In this document: positions 21,090 through 33,219 of the stretch, in pieces
How the letters are laid out: the number at the start of each line of letters is the position of its first letter
Position numbering within the stretch: the stretch's first letter is position 1
From: Myrica gale
Taxonomy: Eukaryota; Streptophyta; Magnoliopsida; Fagales; Myricaceae
DNA length: 64,000 bases
Assembly: GCA_963930655.1 (NCBI GenBank)
Contig: OZ005603.1
Location: 22,644,201-22,708,200 of the forward strand
Direction: 5' to 3'
Program-made: the position numbers and the translations under genes
The notes under the pieces: generated by a model
Seen by the model: only the letters and a program-made list of their open reading frames with translations
The model's database searches: none
Told to the model about the DNA's origin: nothing

Positions 21090-22646
21090 TGTAATATTAT
21101 GGGCTTAATGATTAAAATGGTCAAGACTCAATTGGAAACAAAAAAATTATATAAAAAATATAGTGTATGTTGACACAAATTAAAATAGAAGAATATTAGA
21201 ATAAAAGTATCAAGTAAGAACATCACGAAACTTCAATCAATCACGATCGACGCAGCATTAGTCATCTCTTCAAAAACCAAAATCATTAGCAATAAACTCT
21301 TGAAAAAATTGTAATTAAATGAAACTAGAAACACAAGTTCTACTAAATCATATCAAAATCATCCTAAGAGGTATAAGATCAAGTATGACAATAACCTCCA
21401 TATATATTTGCACTATTTTCTTACTCTAGTCATTCTAACCTCATGTTTAGCATAATCAAAGTTCCCATATCACAACCTAGCATGTTTCTAAACTCATTTC
21501 ATCAAAATGCCAACATGCATCACCAAAATGTAAACTACCCCTTGCCTCTTCTTCTCTTTGACATTTTGATGATCTCTTTGAGTTTCAAAACCTCGATTGA
21601 GCTTGCTGTTAGTATCAATACAAAAATATATAAGAACCTCTAAAATAGCAAAGCTCAAGATACCTCAACCTCTTTAGGACTTTTATCCAAAAAATTTCTA
21701 CTTTTTCTTCTCTCTAGGGGGCTCGGCTACTTTTTCCCTTTCTCTCCTCCTTTATTCTTTCTTTCTCTCTCTCTCTCTCTCTCGCTCTCTAAGGAATTTC
21801 GAGTGATGGTGTGAGGAATTTCCTCATTTTTTGGCCCTATTTATACTACTTCTTGACTAAGGTTAGTGCTCTAGTGTTAGTTTAATCATGCTAGGGTTAA
21901 GTAGGCTGAATGATGTCGTCTAATTATAGCCTAGGGTGTCTAAGCAAGCAAAGAAGCTGCATTAGGGAGGAGGGGCGGCAATTACTTGGAGAAGTCCAAG
22001 TGTTGCATGGTTTTGCATGAGGTAATGATTGCGAATCATTTGAAATCATTACCTTTTGCAATTTTATGGGCATGACCGGTTTTATGGAGACAAGTTGAGG
22101 TGTCATGGGCTGAGGGGAATGGGCTGGGCCAAATGGAGTTGATGGGGGCCCAAGTTGAAGTTATTTCTAAACCCAATTGAATTAAAACCCTATTTTCCAA
22201 GCCCATGTAATCTAATTGTTTCAAAAATTCTCAACAATAATCTTAAGACACACGGTTAACCTAGAACATGTCCTATTGGCTTAGTAATTAAGTAATTAAC
22301 ACAAGTCCATGCAAAAAGTTTGAAAAAAAATTGAGTTTAAAAAGGTAATTAGGGCTAAAAGCATGAAATAATAGCACTTCAACATTTTTCAGTGAAATAA
22401 ATCATTATTTAAAAACTTTCTAAGATACCAAATGAGTAAAATATGCTACTAAATTGAAGATCTTAAAAATAGATGAAAGAGGACTTTTTTCTCATAATTT
22501 TTGGCTATGTATAACTATTTTTAGGGATTTTCCCTATTTTTAAACTAATAAAATAATTACATCCGAAAATAATAATTAAATATTATTTATAAGTTAATTA
22601 CCTAATTTAAAATAATGAAGAATGATTAGAAGGTCTGGGTATTACA
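21090..22646 (-). mobile_element. Possible solo LTR (Ty3/gypsy-type) fossil
   Basis: On the minus strand the right edge starts TGTAATACCCAGACC, a common start of gypsy-type LTRs, and the left edge near 21097 reads TGTAATATTATGGGC on the plus strand. A TATAAATAGGG promoter-like box lies at about 21838-21848 on the minus strand, followed by a GA-rich leader. Sequence on both sides of the block looks alike in composition, as if split. I could not find a matching 5-bp duplication, so this is tentative. Confidence 0.35.
21761..21790. repeat. (CT)n microsatellite
   Basis: TCTCTC run in a pyrimidine-rich tract, just downstream of the TATA-like box when read on the minus strand. Confidence 0.8.
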
Positions 22647-23577
22647 CTTTGTCCCATCAATAACTTCACGTTCCTCATCCTTCTCACCCACAGAAAAAAA
22701 ATCCAAATCCACATAAAACAATAATCTAAATTCACAACAAATTATAGATTCACTAAATCATAACAAAAATTCAGATTCACAACAAGTTACAGATTTACTA
22801 AATCACAACAAAAATCTAAATTCAAAACAATTTCCACACAAAACCCCAAAGCATTGCATTGCATTGTTAGAAAACATAAATTCCTAAATTGTAACCAGAC
22901 CGAAACCCCAATCAATTTGATTCAAATATCATAGTCACATATACATAATGGAAGAAACATAGATGCTTAAAGCTTACCATTGATTGCAGTGTTCGAAATC
23001 AAAAAGCCTTAAATTTGAAGTTGATCAAAACCTAAACACAAAAAGAAAATGGTTAGCAAGAAATTTCACACAAATAAAATAAAGAATTACAAAGAATGAA
23101 TGGGAATAAAAAATCAGAGAGAGAGAGAGAATGACATTGTTGAGAACTTGAGAGAGATAGAGAGCACGAAGGGAGAGAACGATGCAGTTGAGAGAGCCAA
23201 ATAAAAGAACGGCGGCTGAACTTGAGAATTGAGAGAGATGAGAGAGTAAGTGAGAGTCAAGAGATGGAAGAGAAGCAATCAAAGAAATCAAAGGTTAATG
23301 AAACCCTAGGGTTTAATTTTTTTAATAAAATATTATAAACAACGTCATTCTATTTTAAATGGAACGACGTTAATTGATAATTAGCAAAATAAAAAATACC
23401 CAGAACTGATTTTTTCGCTAAACCGGCAAAAGTTTTCGCTTCCGGGAAACATCCAAAATGGGTTCCAATTCCTGATAGCCATGGACCTTACCGGACTAAA
23501 GCTAGAGCTGGGTCAGAGTTCCGCCAGTAACAAGACCAGATGAACAGGCCTAATCATACAAAAATTTAGAGTACCAT
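22647..23577. other. AT-rich spacer with a GA-rich tract
   Basis: Contains repeated AATTCACAACAA / AAATCACAACAAAAAT words (22720-22830). Around 23117-23270 a GA-rich tract on the plus strand reads on the minus strand as a CT-rich leader, preceded by AAACCCTAGGGTTT. It looks like an isolated 5' leader but no ORF with a known domain follows. Confidence 0.4.
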
Positions 23578-25404
23578 CACTACAAGAAAATTGACCTTAG
23601 GTGTTAAATTTTGGAGTGTCAAAACAAATTTTGTCACCAAATCATGCCCTTCTATGTCAAAATAAAAATTTTGTTACCCAAAGCGTGCTAGGAATTACAA
23701 AACCGTTTGGACGTCCTTAAACACTATTCAGACGGTGTTCATGGTTGACAAAAGGCAAAACGTCACATGTTCGTGACTGAAAATATTCAACAGCAACTGC
23801 AAATACGTTCGCATGGTAGGTGAAGACGTGCACACATATTTTGGGTGACAAAACACCGTTGTCACCAGTTAGTGACACAGGTCAAATCAGAAATTCTGCG
23901 TCATCGTCCGCACGGTCTGACTTAGACATCCGAACATCTGCGACAGTCCGCGCATAACTGACACGCGTCTGTTTTAGAAAAAATGAGTAGACTAGTTGCG
24001 CCCGTCTGCACTCTCACATATCGTCCGAACGCGTGTGGCAATAATTTCGGTTAATGATGATACTCCACGTTGCACGTTACAGACGTCTGACCTTCCGCAC
24101 ATACTTATCTCATTCGGACGCCTTCATTTCGAGAAGATTTTGCTAACTGTACACGATTTGGAATTTAATGAGGAGGAATCTTATTGCTCTACGTGGAAAA
24201 CGGTAACGTCTAAACGGCCATGAACGTCCCTTCCAAATGGCGTGGACGGATTTTAAAGTTGAACATAAGTCATTTGAATGTCATTTTACATAAGCTGAGA
24301 ATTTTTACACCAACAGTTTCTCTCATTTCTCAACCTACATTCACTTTTCTCATCCAACAATCTTTCATTTTCATTGTGTTATTTGTATTCAGGTATGTTT
24401 CTCATGTTTTTACTTGGTTTTTGGATAAAAATCGTGTTTTTTAACTTATTCACATAGAAATTTTTTTGAACGATTTCCGGCCACTACAGTTATTTGATGA
24501 CCCATATTTGTATTTATATGAATTGCATGATGTTGTAGGATTGTTTAGACTATGATTTCGTGTTGTTTGGTGTTGGTTTGGGGGAGTTTTGAAGCTGGGA
24601 GATAGGCTGGCCATGGCTCTGAGTCCGCTCTGTCTTCTACCCCACGAAAGGTCCAGACATATAGTTTTAAATTGTCTAAGGTTATTTTTGAGAACGTTGT
24701 CGTTTTAATGAAAACGTGCGGACAATTTGATGTACTGTGCCAACAGCGTTGTACATTATATGTCGTCATTTAGTTTAAGATAATTACTTATCTTTATATT
24801 TTTTAAACTATGTCATTTTTTAACAATACATTCGAACGATAAATTGTCACATGTGGACGTTTTGCTATTATATGTTGCCGTCTTGCCAAGGATATATACA
24901 CATGTTAAAAAATTATTTTTTTGGGAGTATTTTTGTTGCCGACACTTATTCTATTGTACGCATGTATGTTCAATAAACTATGTCGTTTTACTTTGCGTGC
25001 GCACGTTTGTCCCTTATACGCTGTCGTTTGGTTGATGATTTATAAGTATATGTTAAAAAGTTTTTTCTTAATAGAAATTTGGTTGCGGACGATGCTTAAG
25101 GCATGTGCACATAACATTACCAAAACTATGTCGTTTCTTTAGCCGTTCGAATGGATTTGTTTCTGCGTTGGCACGTGTTTCAAATATTTTTAGGATATAT
25201 ACACATATTAGAATTGTTTTTTAATAATTAATTTTTTGCGGAAGGTTATTATAGCGTAAGCACATTTATTCAATAAAATTAAGTCGTTTTACATAGCTTT
25301 TGAACGTTAAATGAGACGTTCGGATTGTATTTTGATGATGTGCGAACGGTATGTAACACCGTGCGGACGGTAAGTCCCTGACATTTTTTTTACAAATTAA
25401 AAAA

Positions 25405-26488
25405 TGTCTAAATGCTACCGTTTGTCATCTACCTCATTTGCCAAGAGCTCTAGACAGGAGGATCTTCAGATGCAGGAGGATTACATGATGTGGGAGGAGC
25501 GGTTGGCCCAGCAGCGAGCTGAGTTCCTGAGCCGATCAGTTACCGTGGAGCGTGAAGTTTAAGTAGCTGAACAGAGAAGGTGTGGCATTTGCAGATTTGG
25601 TCCGGGAGTTTTACGCAGCTCTATTCGAAGTTGTGGATATTGATGTATAAGTATAGAGCGTCATTGTGTGCGGGGTGACATTTCTATTGTCAACAGACAA
25701 CCTAGCTAGATTTTTGGGATGCAGAGGCTGATTAGAGCAATCACTGCATTGGAGATGGAGAACAAGCCATCTGCGGAAGACGTATTCTGTAAATTGACGG
25801 GCCGTGACGTGGTGGTCATTGGACCCTTCCTAAAGCAGAAGTTCGTGCTCCCATTCTGGCGTATTTTGCATCTAATTTTTGCCTACAACATCGAGCCAAA
25901 AAACACACTACAAAGTGCCCTATAGCAAGAGGTGAGCTGATGATGTACGTGACTAGATGAGGTATTGTGGATTTGCTGTTGTACATCTTCATGAGCCTTC
26001 AAGTTGAAGCGAAGATCAGTGGAACTACCGCGTTGCTGTACAGTCTACTCCTGACACAGTTCTTCCATGGTATGGGTTGCATGGATAGTCTGGACGAGGA
26101 ACAGAAGATTGAGCTGTTTCGAGGCTCATATTAGGCGGCAGCAGCAACCACAGGCTCCTGCACCTAGATTGTTGCAGCTGGAGGAACATCCCCTCGTCAT
26201 GTTGCCGGGGAGCGACCAGCCTGGGCAAACGCTTTTATAACGAACATGAAGGTAATGGTTGATGCTACTATTTTACCGGCGCATTAGTTGTGCGTCGGCT
26301 TGGGGACCCATTTGACCGATATGGAGTCTCAAATGGTGGGATTGCAGCCATTTCTCACTAGCACTTCAGGCACTTTGTCTGTGATGTCGAGGAGGTTGTA
26401 CACTATTGAGGATTACATGGGGAAGATGAGCGAGAACCCGAGAGATGGATCCACTGAGCGCGGTCCGGAGCATGATTCTGTTCTATGA
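25405..26488 (+). pseudogene. CACTA-2 gene 1: plant transposon protein with PF20167-like domain, disrupted
   Basis: Frames read in order QEDLQMQEDYMMWEERLAQQ, FADLVREFYAAL, GVTFLLSTDNLARFLGC, FWRILHLIFAYNIEP, GTTALLYSLLLTQFFHGMG, and a tail with LTDMESQMVGLQPF. The middle blocks follow the pattern of the 'putative plant transposon protein' domain (PF20167), which is common in plant CACTA and retroelement cargo. The function of that family is not established. At least four stops or frame changes separate the blocks (near 25560, 25650, 25730 and 25923), so it is a relic. Confidence 0.6.
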
Positions 26489-28158
26489 TTTTTATGTCAT
26501 ATTTTCAATGTTATGTATATTTATGGTCGTACTGGATATTTATTTTTAACATTTTAGTATAGTTTGTATTTGAATATTTATTTTGATTTCACTTTATGAT
26601 TGTTATTGCATATCTTTTTTTATTATGGATTAATATTTATGTTTGGATATGTTATGTAAAAATAATATTAATTACAGACTTTATTAAAAATAATTTTTTA
26701 ATTACTGTTAATACGTTATAAATAAATGAGACGAGAACGTTTGGACATTTTATAGACCGTTCGCATGGTCTGTCTTTCTAAATGACAACATTTTGTAAAT
26801 GGGAAACGATGTCATGTTAGTCAAAATAGTATGTCTGCATGGTTTGATGTACTGTGCGAACGACTATGTGGAATAAAATGACGTCCTTCAGTAGTATTTA
26901 AAATGGTGTCATTGCCATGTACGAATAATTTGTTATATTTTATTTGTGACCGTCTGGACGGTTGGCTTTAAAGGTGGTGACATTTATTTCCTATTAAAAC
27001 GGGGTCGCTTGTTTAGTAAACGGATTGGAGTACCGTTCGGACGGAGACAAAATTCTGGGAGGCAACTTTTGGTGCCAAAATTTTCGTGCATGGCGTTCGG
27101 ACGTAATTTTCAACCATTTCTTGTTGAGGAAGCGTCTGTAGTCTGATAGAATGAAGTTGAAGCATAGATTGAAGTAGTTTTGGGTGGATTGGAAGGATTG
27201 TGAGATTTGGAAGCATTTTGAGGTATGGTATTTTACGATTTTTGTGGGTTTTAAGTGGAAATGTGTTGTTTTGGTTAATGTTTTGGGTAGATTAGAAACA
27301 TGTTGGGTATTGATTGGGTGCGAAATAGTGATGTAAAACATGTTATCAGTTTGAGATTAGATTATATGTAATGTACGTAAATGTTCTCGCCATTGTGCGT
27401 GTCGTAGTTAGAAATTTCGACAGCGCTCTCTTTTTGTCCTTCGGATGCATATTCAACGTAGTACTTACACACTTGCCTCTTGTCGGCGGGTGTAAAACCT
27501 CAACGCTAAATGCCTGTATTTGAGGACTAGGGAGAGATGCTGCCGAAATTAGGTGCTGGTATTTAAATACATGTAATTAGGTGCTGGTGTTTTGTGTTAA
27601 TAATATTTTTGTTCATGTATAGCCACCTCTGAAATTAGACATGTAAGGGGTAGGACGTGCGGGCTTGCATTAGAGAAGACTCGTATTGCAGCAAAGCTGA
27701 GCGTCCATATTCTTCGATGGCCGTACAGGTGGTGATGACAAGGCATCTTCGATGCTTTCTAGTCATATTGGCTCGATCGTGCGATCACATGTCCCGTTTG
27801 ATTTGGTCAACTTGTCCAAAGTCCCCGACGAGGTTAAGTCTTACGTCATGAACAAAGTATTGGTAAGTGTACCTTAATAAAATTGTACTTTTTTATTAAT
27901 TATTGTTTAATTATACTAACATGGTTCATTTCATGATGATTTCAACCTGGATTATGATCGACCAGAGGATCGCAACACTGTGATGTCTACATTGAACACA
28001 ATTTACAGGACGAATCGAAACAGAATGTACCAGTACTACACTTGTTTCCCACCACAGAAGAAGTGTTAGAGCATCTGTACCCCAACATGAAAAATGAAAA
28101 ATTGGCTCCAATCTGCGAATTATTTAGTACTAAAGAATTTCATGAAGAAATATTTATG

Positions 28159-28685
28159 GGTTAATTACAAATACCCCCATGAACTTATACCCCAATCTCA
28201 AATACCCCCATAAACTCGAATTCGTTACAACTCGTCCCCACAAACTATATTTTTCGTTACGATTTCATCTCTCAACCTACTAAAGTTGTTATATCGAACG
28301 GTTTTTGTCTCACTTAAACTACACGTGACCTTCTCCTTACTTGAAAGACAAATTTGACCCTCAACCTACTGAAGTGAGTCATCTTTTTTTGTTTTAATAA
28401 AAAAAATCAGCTAACTACGTATTATTTTTTTGCTCTACAAATTGCTAAAAGCATTGTAAAAGACTAGAGATGACTCAAAGGAGGTTAAATTCGTCTTTTC
28501 AAGTAATGAGAAGGTCATGTGTCGTTTAAGTGAGATAAAAATCGTTCGATATAACAACTTCAGTAGGTTGAGGGATGAAATCGCAACGACAAGTATAGTT
28601 TGTGGGGGCGAGTTGCAACAAGTTTGAGTTTATGGGGATATTTGAGATTGGGGTATAAGTTCGTGGGAGATTTTTGTAATTAACC
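28159..28685. mobile_element. MITE with about 150-200 bp inverted repeats, inside CACTA-2 gene 2
   Basis: Left arm GGTTAATTACAAATACCCCC and right arm ...TTTTTGTAATTAACC are reverse complements over most of their length. Shared words include GAACTTATACCCCAATCTCA and CCCCATAAACTC. It holds no ORF. It interrupts the transposase-type gene, so it is younger than CACTA-2's gene. The target duplication is not clear, so MULE-like versus PIF-like origin is open. Confidence 0.8.
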
Positions 28686-29017
28686 TAATGTTATTCTAAT
28701 ATTTTTATTTATGCTGACACTACTTCGTTTTTTTTACTAACTCAATAGATATGTATTTTAGAGAAGGATTGAAATCAACCGCCAAAATAGGGCTAAGCTG
28801 ACGGTTGTTCACACTTCTGCCACTCGGTCTTTCCAACGGGCTCTAGTTCTTATGGTAATAATCAACTCAATATTTAAGTATATTTTTGTTGTTGCAACAT
28901 CATGTTATTAATAAAGTTTAATGTATATATACTTTTTTGGTATGCAGAAAGATGCAGAAACTGATCAGATTAATCCTGCATTGATGTACAAGAAAACGTA
29001 TATTAATAAGGACGGCG

Positions 29018-29536
29018 CAACTACAAAAAAATTGCTCTTTAGCGACCAACTTATCAACAACGAAACCAATGTCGTCGCTAAATATACCTCTTTAGCGACC
29101 AAATTATTTGGTTTGTTGCTAAAGATTTAAAAATTTTGTTTTTATTGACTAATATCATTTTCGTTGCTAAAATACTTCTTTAGCGACGAATTTATTAGCG
29201 GCAAAATCAATTTGTGGCTAAAAATACCCTGTAGCGACAAAAATATTCGTTCGTCACTAAAAAGTTAAAAAAACATATGTTTTAGCTACGAATATCAACT
29301 TTATTGCCAAAAGTACTCTTATGCAACTAGATTGTTTCGTCGTTAAAGAGTAAAACACATGTTTTTAGCGACAAATGTTAAGTTCGTCTCTTAAAATAGC
29401 TATTTAGCAACAAAAATATTGGTTCATCGCTATAATTACTCTTCTGCAACGGAATTGTTTCGTTGTTAAAGAGTAAAACATATGTTTTAGTGACCATTGC
29501 TAAGTTAGTCGCAAAAAATACCTAATTTGTTGTATT
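29018..29536. mobile_element. Small non-autonomous CACTA-like element in CACTA-2 gene 2
   Basis: 519 bp bounded by GCG on each side (29015-29017 and 29537-29539). Ends are CAACTACAAAAAAATT and AATTTGTTGTATT, decayed CACTACAA-type termini. The interior repeats TTTAGCGAC / GTCGCTAAA words in both orientations. Ignoring the insert and one GCG copy gives GAC GGC GTG TGG ACA (D-G-V-W-T), keeping the reading frame of the host transposon gene, which supports the boundaries. Confidence 0.8.
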
Positions 29537-30963
29537 GCGTGTGGACATCCGATACTGCACGAGAACATTTTTTAAGTTATGTAAAATTTTATTTTGCATT
29601 ATTAATTTTTTATATTTAAAAAGGTACTAATTTTCACAATGTTCTCTTTCACTTGTAGGCAAAGATGAAGGCACTACAATTACAGTGCAAGTCTGAGGGA
29701 AGGTCATTCACAGAAGTGGAGAGCTTCACAGAGGTCTTGGGGACGAAAGCGGGTTATGTCCGTGGTTTAGGCCGTTCAGTGCGGCAAGTTGGATCATCGT
29801 CCTCTGTGTCGTCTGTTGATCTGACCCAGTGATTGGAAGAGGAAAGAATGGAGATAGAGAAGATGAGGGCTAGACAGAAAGAATATGATGAGTTAACTGT
29901 GAGGTAGGCAGAAATGAAGAGGGTGATGCGAGAGCAGCAACAACATTTAATGGAGCAGAAGCAACACTTAGAGGAGCAATAACGGAAGCAACAAGCAGAG
30001 CAAGAACAGAAGTTCCAGCTATTTCAAGCAGAAATGCGTGAGCATATGATGGAACACGTAAGGAAGGTGACAATGCATTTCACTCTCCAATGCAAACTTG
30101 GGTAGATTGTTTATTTCGAACTTAATTTCGTTATTTATTTTATTTACTATTGAGTCGATTATACCATTACTGATTTATACTATATTTAATATGATGTCTT
30201 CATATTCAGGTCTAATTTAATTTTAAATGCGTAATTAAATAATTTAAATTCGCATATTTAATATTATAATTTAGAACTGTCCGGACAGATTAACAAAGTT
30301 CGGACATTCGTCGGGATATTTCATTCGTCCGCACGCTGCGAAAATTAGCATCCGCATAGATTACCCATAATAACGTCCGAACGTTATTACACCGTCCACA
30401 CGTTCGTTTTTATCCATAGTCCTAACATTCTTGAGTCGTTCGAACATTATATCCGTGACATTTTCTTTTTTCATAAAATAAAAACAATCATCGTCCGCAC
30501 ACCAATCCACCATCCCCACGTCTGTGTTTAATCGGCGTCCGCACGTTCGACATTAGTTGGATTTTCTTTTTAAAAAAAATAAGTGTCCGCACGTGTTGTA
30601 GTACCTTGTGGACAATAAATCTGCTGACAAAATTTACTTTTTGACACCGAAATTCACCCAATGCGAACTGATACTACAGAAGTTCGCAAGTGTTTTCCAT
30701 GACGGAATCGATTATATCATGTAATACATTGACGTCGCACAAGACCTACCACACAAAATGAAAAGCCGTCCAAACTGTCTGAGTTGGCGTCCAGACGTTA
30801 GTTCCTAAGGAAACTCAGAATTTGTCACCAAAGAACAAGGGTGACACGCTTCTTTTGTCAAACCAGATGTCAAAATATTTTTGATAGCAATGAGTTTTGA
30901 TGACAAATTATTAACTTTAGGTGACAAAAAAACTTGACACCCAAACACTTGTTTCTTGTAGTG

Positions 30964-32216
30964 CATCCTGTTTTCCCTTTGTCTCATTTGTCACTCAAAA
31001 TTCATCTTGGTTCAGGAATTCAAAATCGCACCCCAAAACTCTGTACATGTCAATCTATACTTAGACAATATCTCCCCTTAGTCATTTAGGTGCACCCATT
31101 TGCATATGTGAGTACACTCACCAATAGATCGGATCGAAAGATGTGAGAGCCCAACTCTAGGAGTACCCCCAAAGAACTAAGGGTATTATGCATGACTCAT
31201 TGGAAAGAATTTCGTTCGAACACCTCCGAACGATAACGTTTCTATTTGAACGGTATGGGTGATAACCGTTTGAACAGAAACAAATGGGTATCAAATTCAG
31301 AATTTTTCAGTGTTTGAACAATAACGGATGAACATAAAATATATGTTTCTCATTGTTTTAACGATAATAATTTTCCCTAAAAAAATTTCATCGAATTATT
31401 TCTCTCTAGACCTTTACACAAACTACAACAAAAATCAATCTACAATCAAATTTCCACAAACCTACGTAAAAGTCATTTTCTCCTAAAAACTTGAAATATG
31501 AAAATTTTTGGTTTGCCAAACATCACTTAGTCTAACAAAAGATCAAAGAGTTATTCATCTTGGGACGGAGTCCAACTGGATATGGTTGCATAGCGAGGAA
31601 TCATCATCCATTTCTTCACTTGCAATTTAAGGAGATATGCAATAAAGAGTTAAACACATGCTTAATTGTGAAAATCAATATACTTATATATAGCAATACC
31701 GTAGACTAGATGAACAACTTTGTCATTCACACTCAAGTGTAGTACCCTAATCTCCCCAACACCATAAAGCCTGCATATAACTCAGCAACAAACTCTCAAT
31801 TATCGCCACCATATAGATATTGTGACAAAACCACTAATAACCCCCGCTACAGCTCCCATCAACCATATTGTTGTAGGTGATATATAGTGTGAGGTACAAT
31901 ACATATCTTCTTCCCATAGTATAAAATGGTAATTGCAAGGGAAGGTACTGTATATCTAAGCTCGAGTGTTTATTTTTAATTCAAAGTTTAGCAAATCCAA
32001 GTGATTCCTTTTACATTCCTAAGAGACTAATCAAATACGTGCTAAAAGAAACGGAACTCATGTACAATTGTTCAATGAGAAGATTATATATTTGATCTCT
32101 CATGATCTCACGACCTGATCATATTTCCATAGACTCCATTTGTAGTTTAAAGATCGTGAATTAAATTTGGGGCCACTTGGTGGTCCTACTTTATTTAATA
32201 TTTGAGGTGCTTGTCT
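30964..32216. other. AT-rich spacer with remnants of CACTA-type motifs
   Basis: A cluster TCGTTCGAACACC ... CGTTTGAACAG at 31210-31280 resembles the CACTA internal motifs. No ORF or terminal repeat was found. Confidence 0.35.
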
Positions 32217-32476
32217 CTCTCCAAATTTTCTCATTCAATTTCGGACAGTGTGGCGACATTAATGCTGGCCCTCTCCAAATTTTCTCATTCAATTTCGGAC
32301 AGCATGGTGGCATTGCTGGCCCTCTTCGAATTTTCTCATTCAATTTTGTCAGCGTGGCGACATTGCTAGTCCTTTCCGAATTTTCTCATTCAATTTTAGA
32401 CAGCGTGGAGGCATTAATGCTGGCCCTCTCCAAATTTTCTCATTCAATTTCGGACAACGTGGCTGCATTATTGTCC
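32217..32476 (+). repeat. Minisatellite, five units of 50-54 bp
   Basis: Units start at 32217, 32271, 32322, 32372 and 32426, each with TTTTCTCATTCAATTT followed by a GGACAGCGTGG-like core and a GGCATTNCTGGCC-like end. Unit lengths 54, 51, 50, 54 and 51 differ mostly by threes. A 120-residue ORF (32177-32539) runs through, repeating IFSFNFGQ. It is probably a by-product of the repeat, not a gene. Confidence 0.9.
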
Positions 32477-32987
32477 TTGCTGTATTTAATAATTGTGTTT
32501 ATCTCTTTTCAAATTATATCATATAATGTGGATAACTAATTATAGATAATTCTAGTACATTAAAAACAAGGATCCAATTACAATAATCTTTTAAATCAAT
32601 ATTATAATAATAGGTATTGACAACCACGTTATATACAACATCTTAAAAACATTATTATTATATTTCTAACTCATATAATTGAACATGCTAGATTCAACAA
32701 GCAGTTCTAAAATTTGTTTGCCAAAAAATCAAAAATGTATGTTCGGTAATCTAAAGCTAAGCAGCAAAACCAAACATTACTAACAACTCCGCTACAAACA
32801 TTATGAGAACAACAGTTAAGCAGTACAAGCAATTTCTTTTCAAGATGACTGTTCTAAATGCTGGTAAATAATGAGAGCACTCCAATTTTCGATGCAGAAA
32901 ATTAGGCATATTCAAAATCAACCAACTATTTTTCTCGAGGCTTGATCAGCACTTATCCTAATGTTGATTTACTTAAATAAAAAAGAA

Positions 32988-33219
32988 GGGATAAATGCAA
33001 AGTTGGTCCATGTGCTATACTCAAAAATCGATTTAGTCCGCGTGATATAAAAATCATAAATTCAGTTCCTGTGATTTCAGAAAGTGATAAAATCAGTCCC
33101 TGATGGAGGACCAACAACAAACGAAAATAGAATCACAGGGACAAAATTTATGATTTTCATATCACGGGGACTAAATCGATTTTTGCGTATAGCACATGGA
33201 CCAATTATATATTTATCCC
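32988..33219. mobile_element. MITE, 232 bp, near-complete inverted repeat
   Basis: Left GGGATAAATGCAAAGTTGGTCC pairs with right GGACCAATTATATATTTATCCC. The whole element folds on itself (AAAATCGATTTAGTCC / GGACTAAATCGATTTT). The 9-bp flanks AAAAAAGAA and AAAAAAAAG match at 8 of 9, fitting a Mutator-type duplication. Confidence 0.85.

Larger units (their letters stand above)
27640..30103 (+). pseudogene. CACTA-2 gene 2: Ptta/En/Spm transposon protein (Transposase_24-like), disrupted
   Basis: A multi-exon gene with family blocks in order. SSHIGSIVRSHVPFDLVNL and VPDEVKSYVMNKVL come before a GTAAGT donor (27862). Then YDRPEDRNTVMSTLNTIYRT and RNRMYQYYTCFPPQ; INRQNRAKLTVVHTSATRSF; KKTYINKDG|VWTSDTAREH; SFTEVLGTKAGYVRGLGRSV-like EVESFTEVLGTKAGYVRGLG; and a Gln/Glu/Met coiled tail. 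The INKDG|VWT junction is split exactly by the insert at 29018-29536. A MITE occupies the stretch after FSTKEFHEE. At least three in-frame stops lie in the tail (about 29830-29985). The family is thought to be a DNA-binding partner or second product of plant CACTA elements; catalysis is not shown here. Confidence 0.75.
23578..30963 (+). mobile_element. CACTA-2: CACTA (En/Spm) DNA transposon, 7.4 kb
   Basis: Begins CACTACAAGAAA and ends TTTCTTGTAGTG. The 3-bp duplication is CAT on both sides (23575-23577 and 30964-30966). Its subterminal words (GGTGACAAA, TTTGACACC) match CACTA-1, so the two are one family. Two gene remnants lie on the plus strand: a PF20167-like gene (25.4-26.5 kb) and a Transposase_24-like gene (27.6-30.1 kb). 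The latter is interrupted by an inverted-repeat MITE and a small CACTA derivative. No tnp2/TNPD catalytic gene was recognised, so mobility would depend on a helper elsewhere. Confidence 0.95.
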
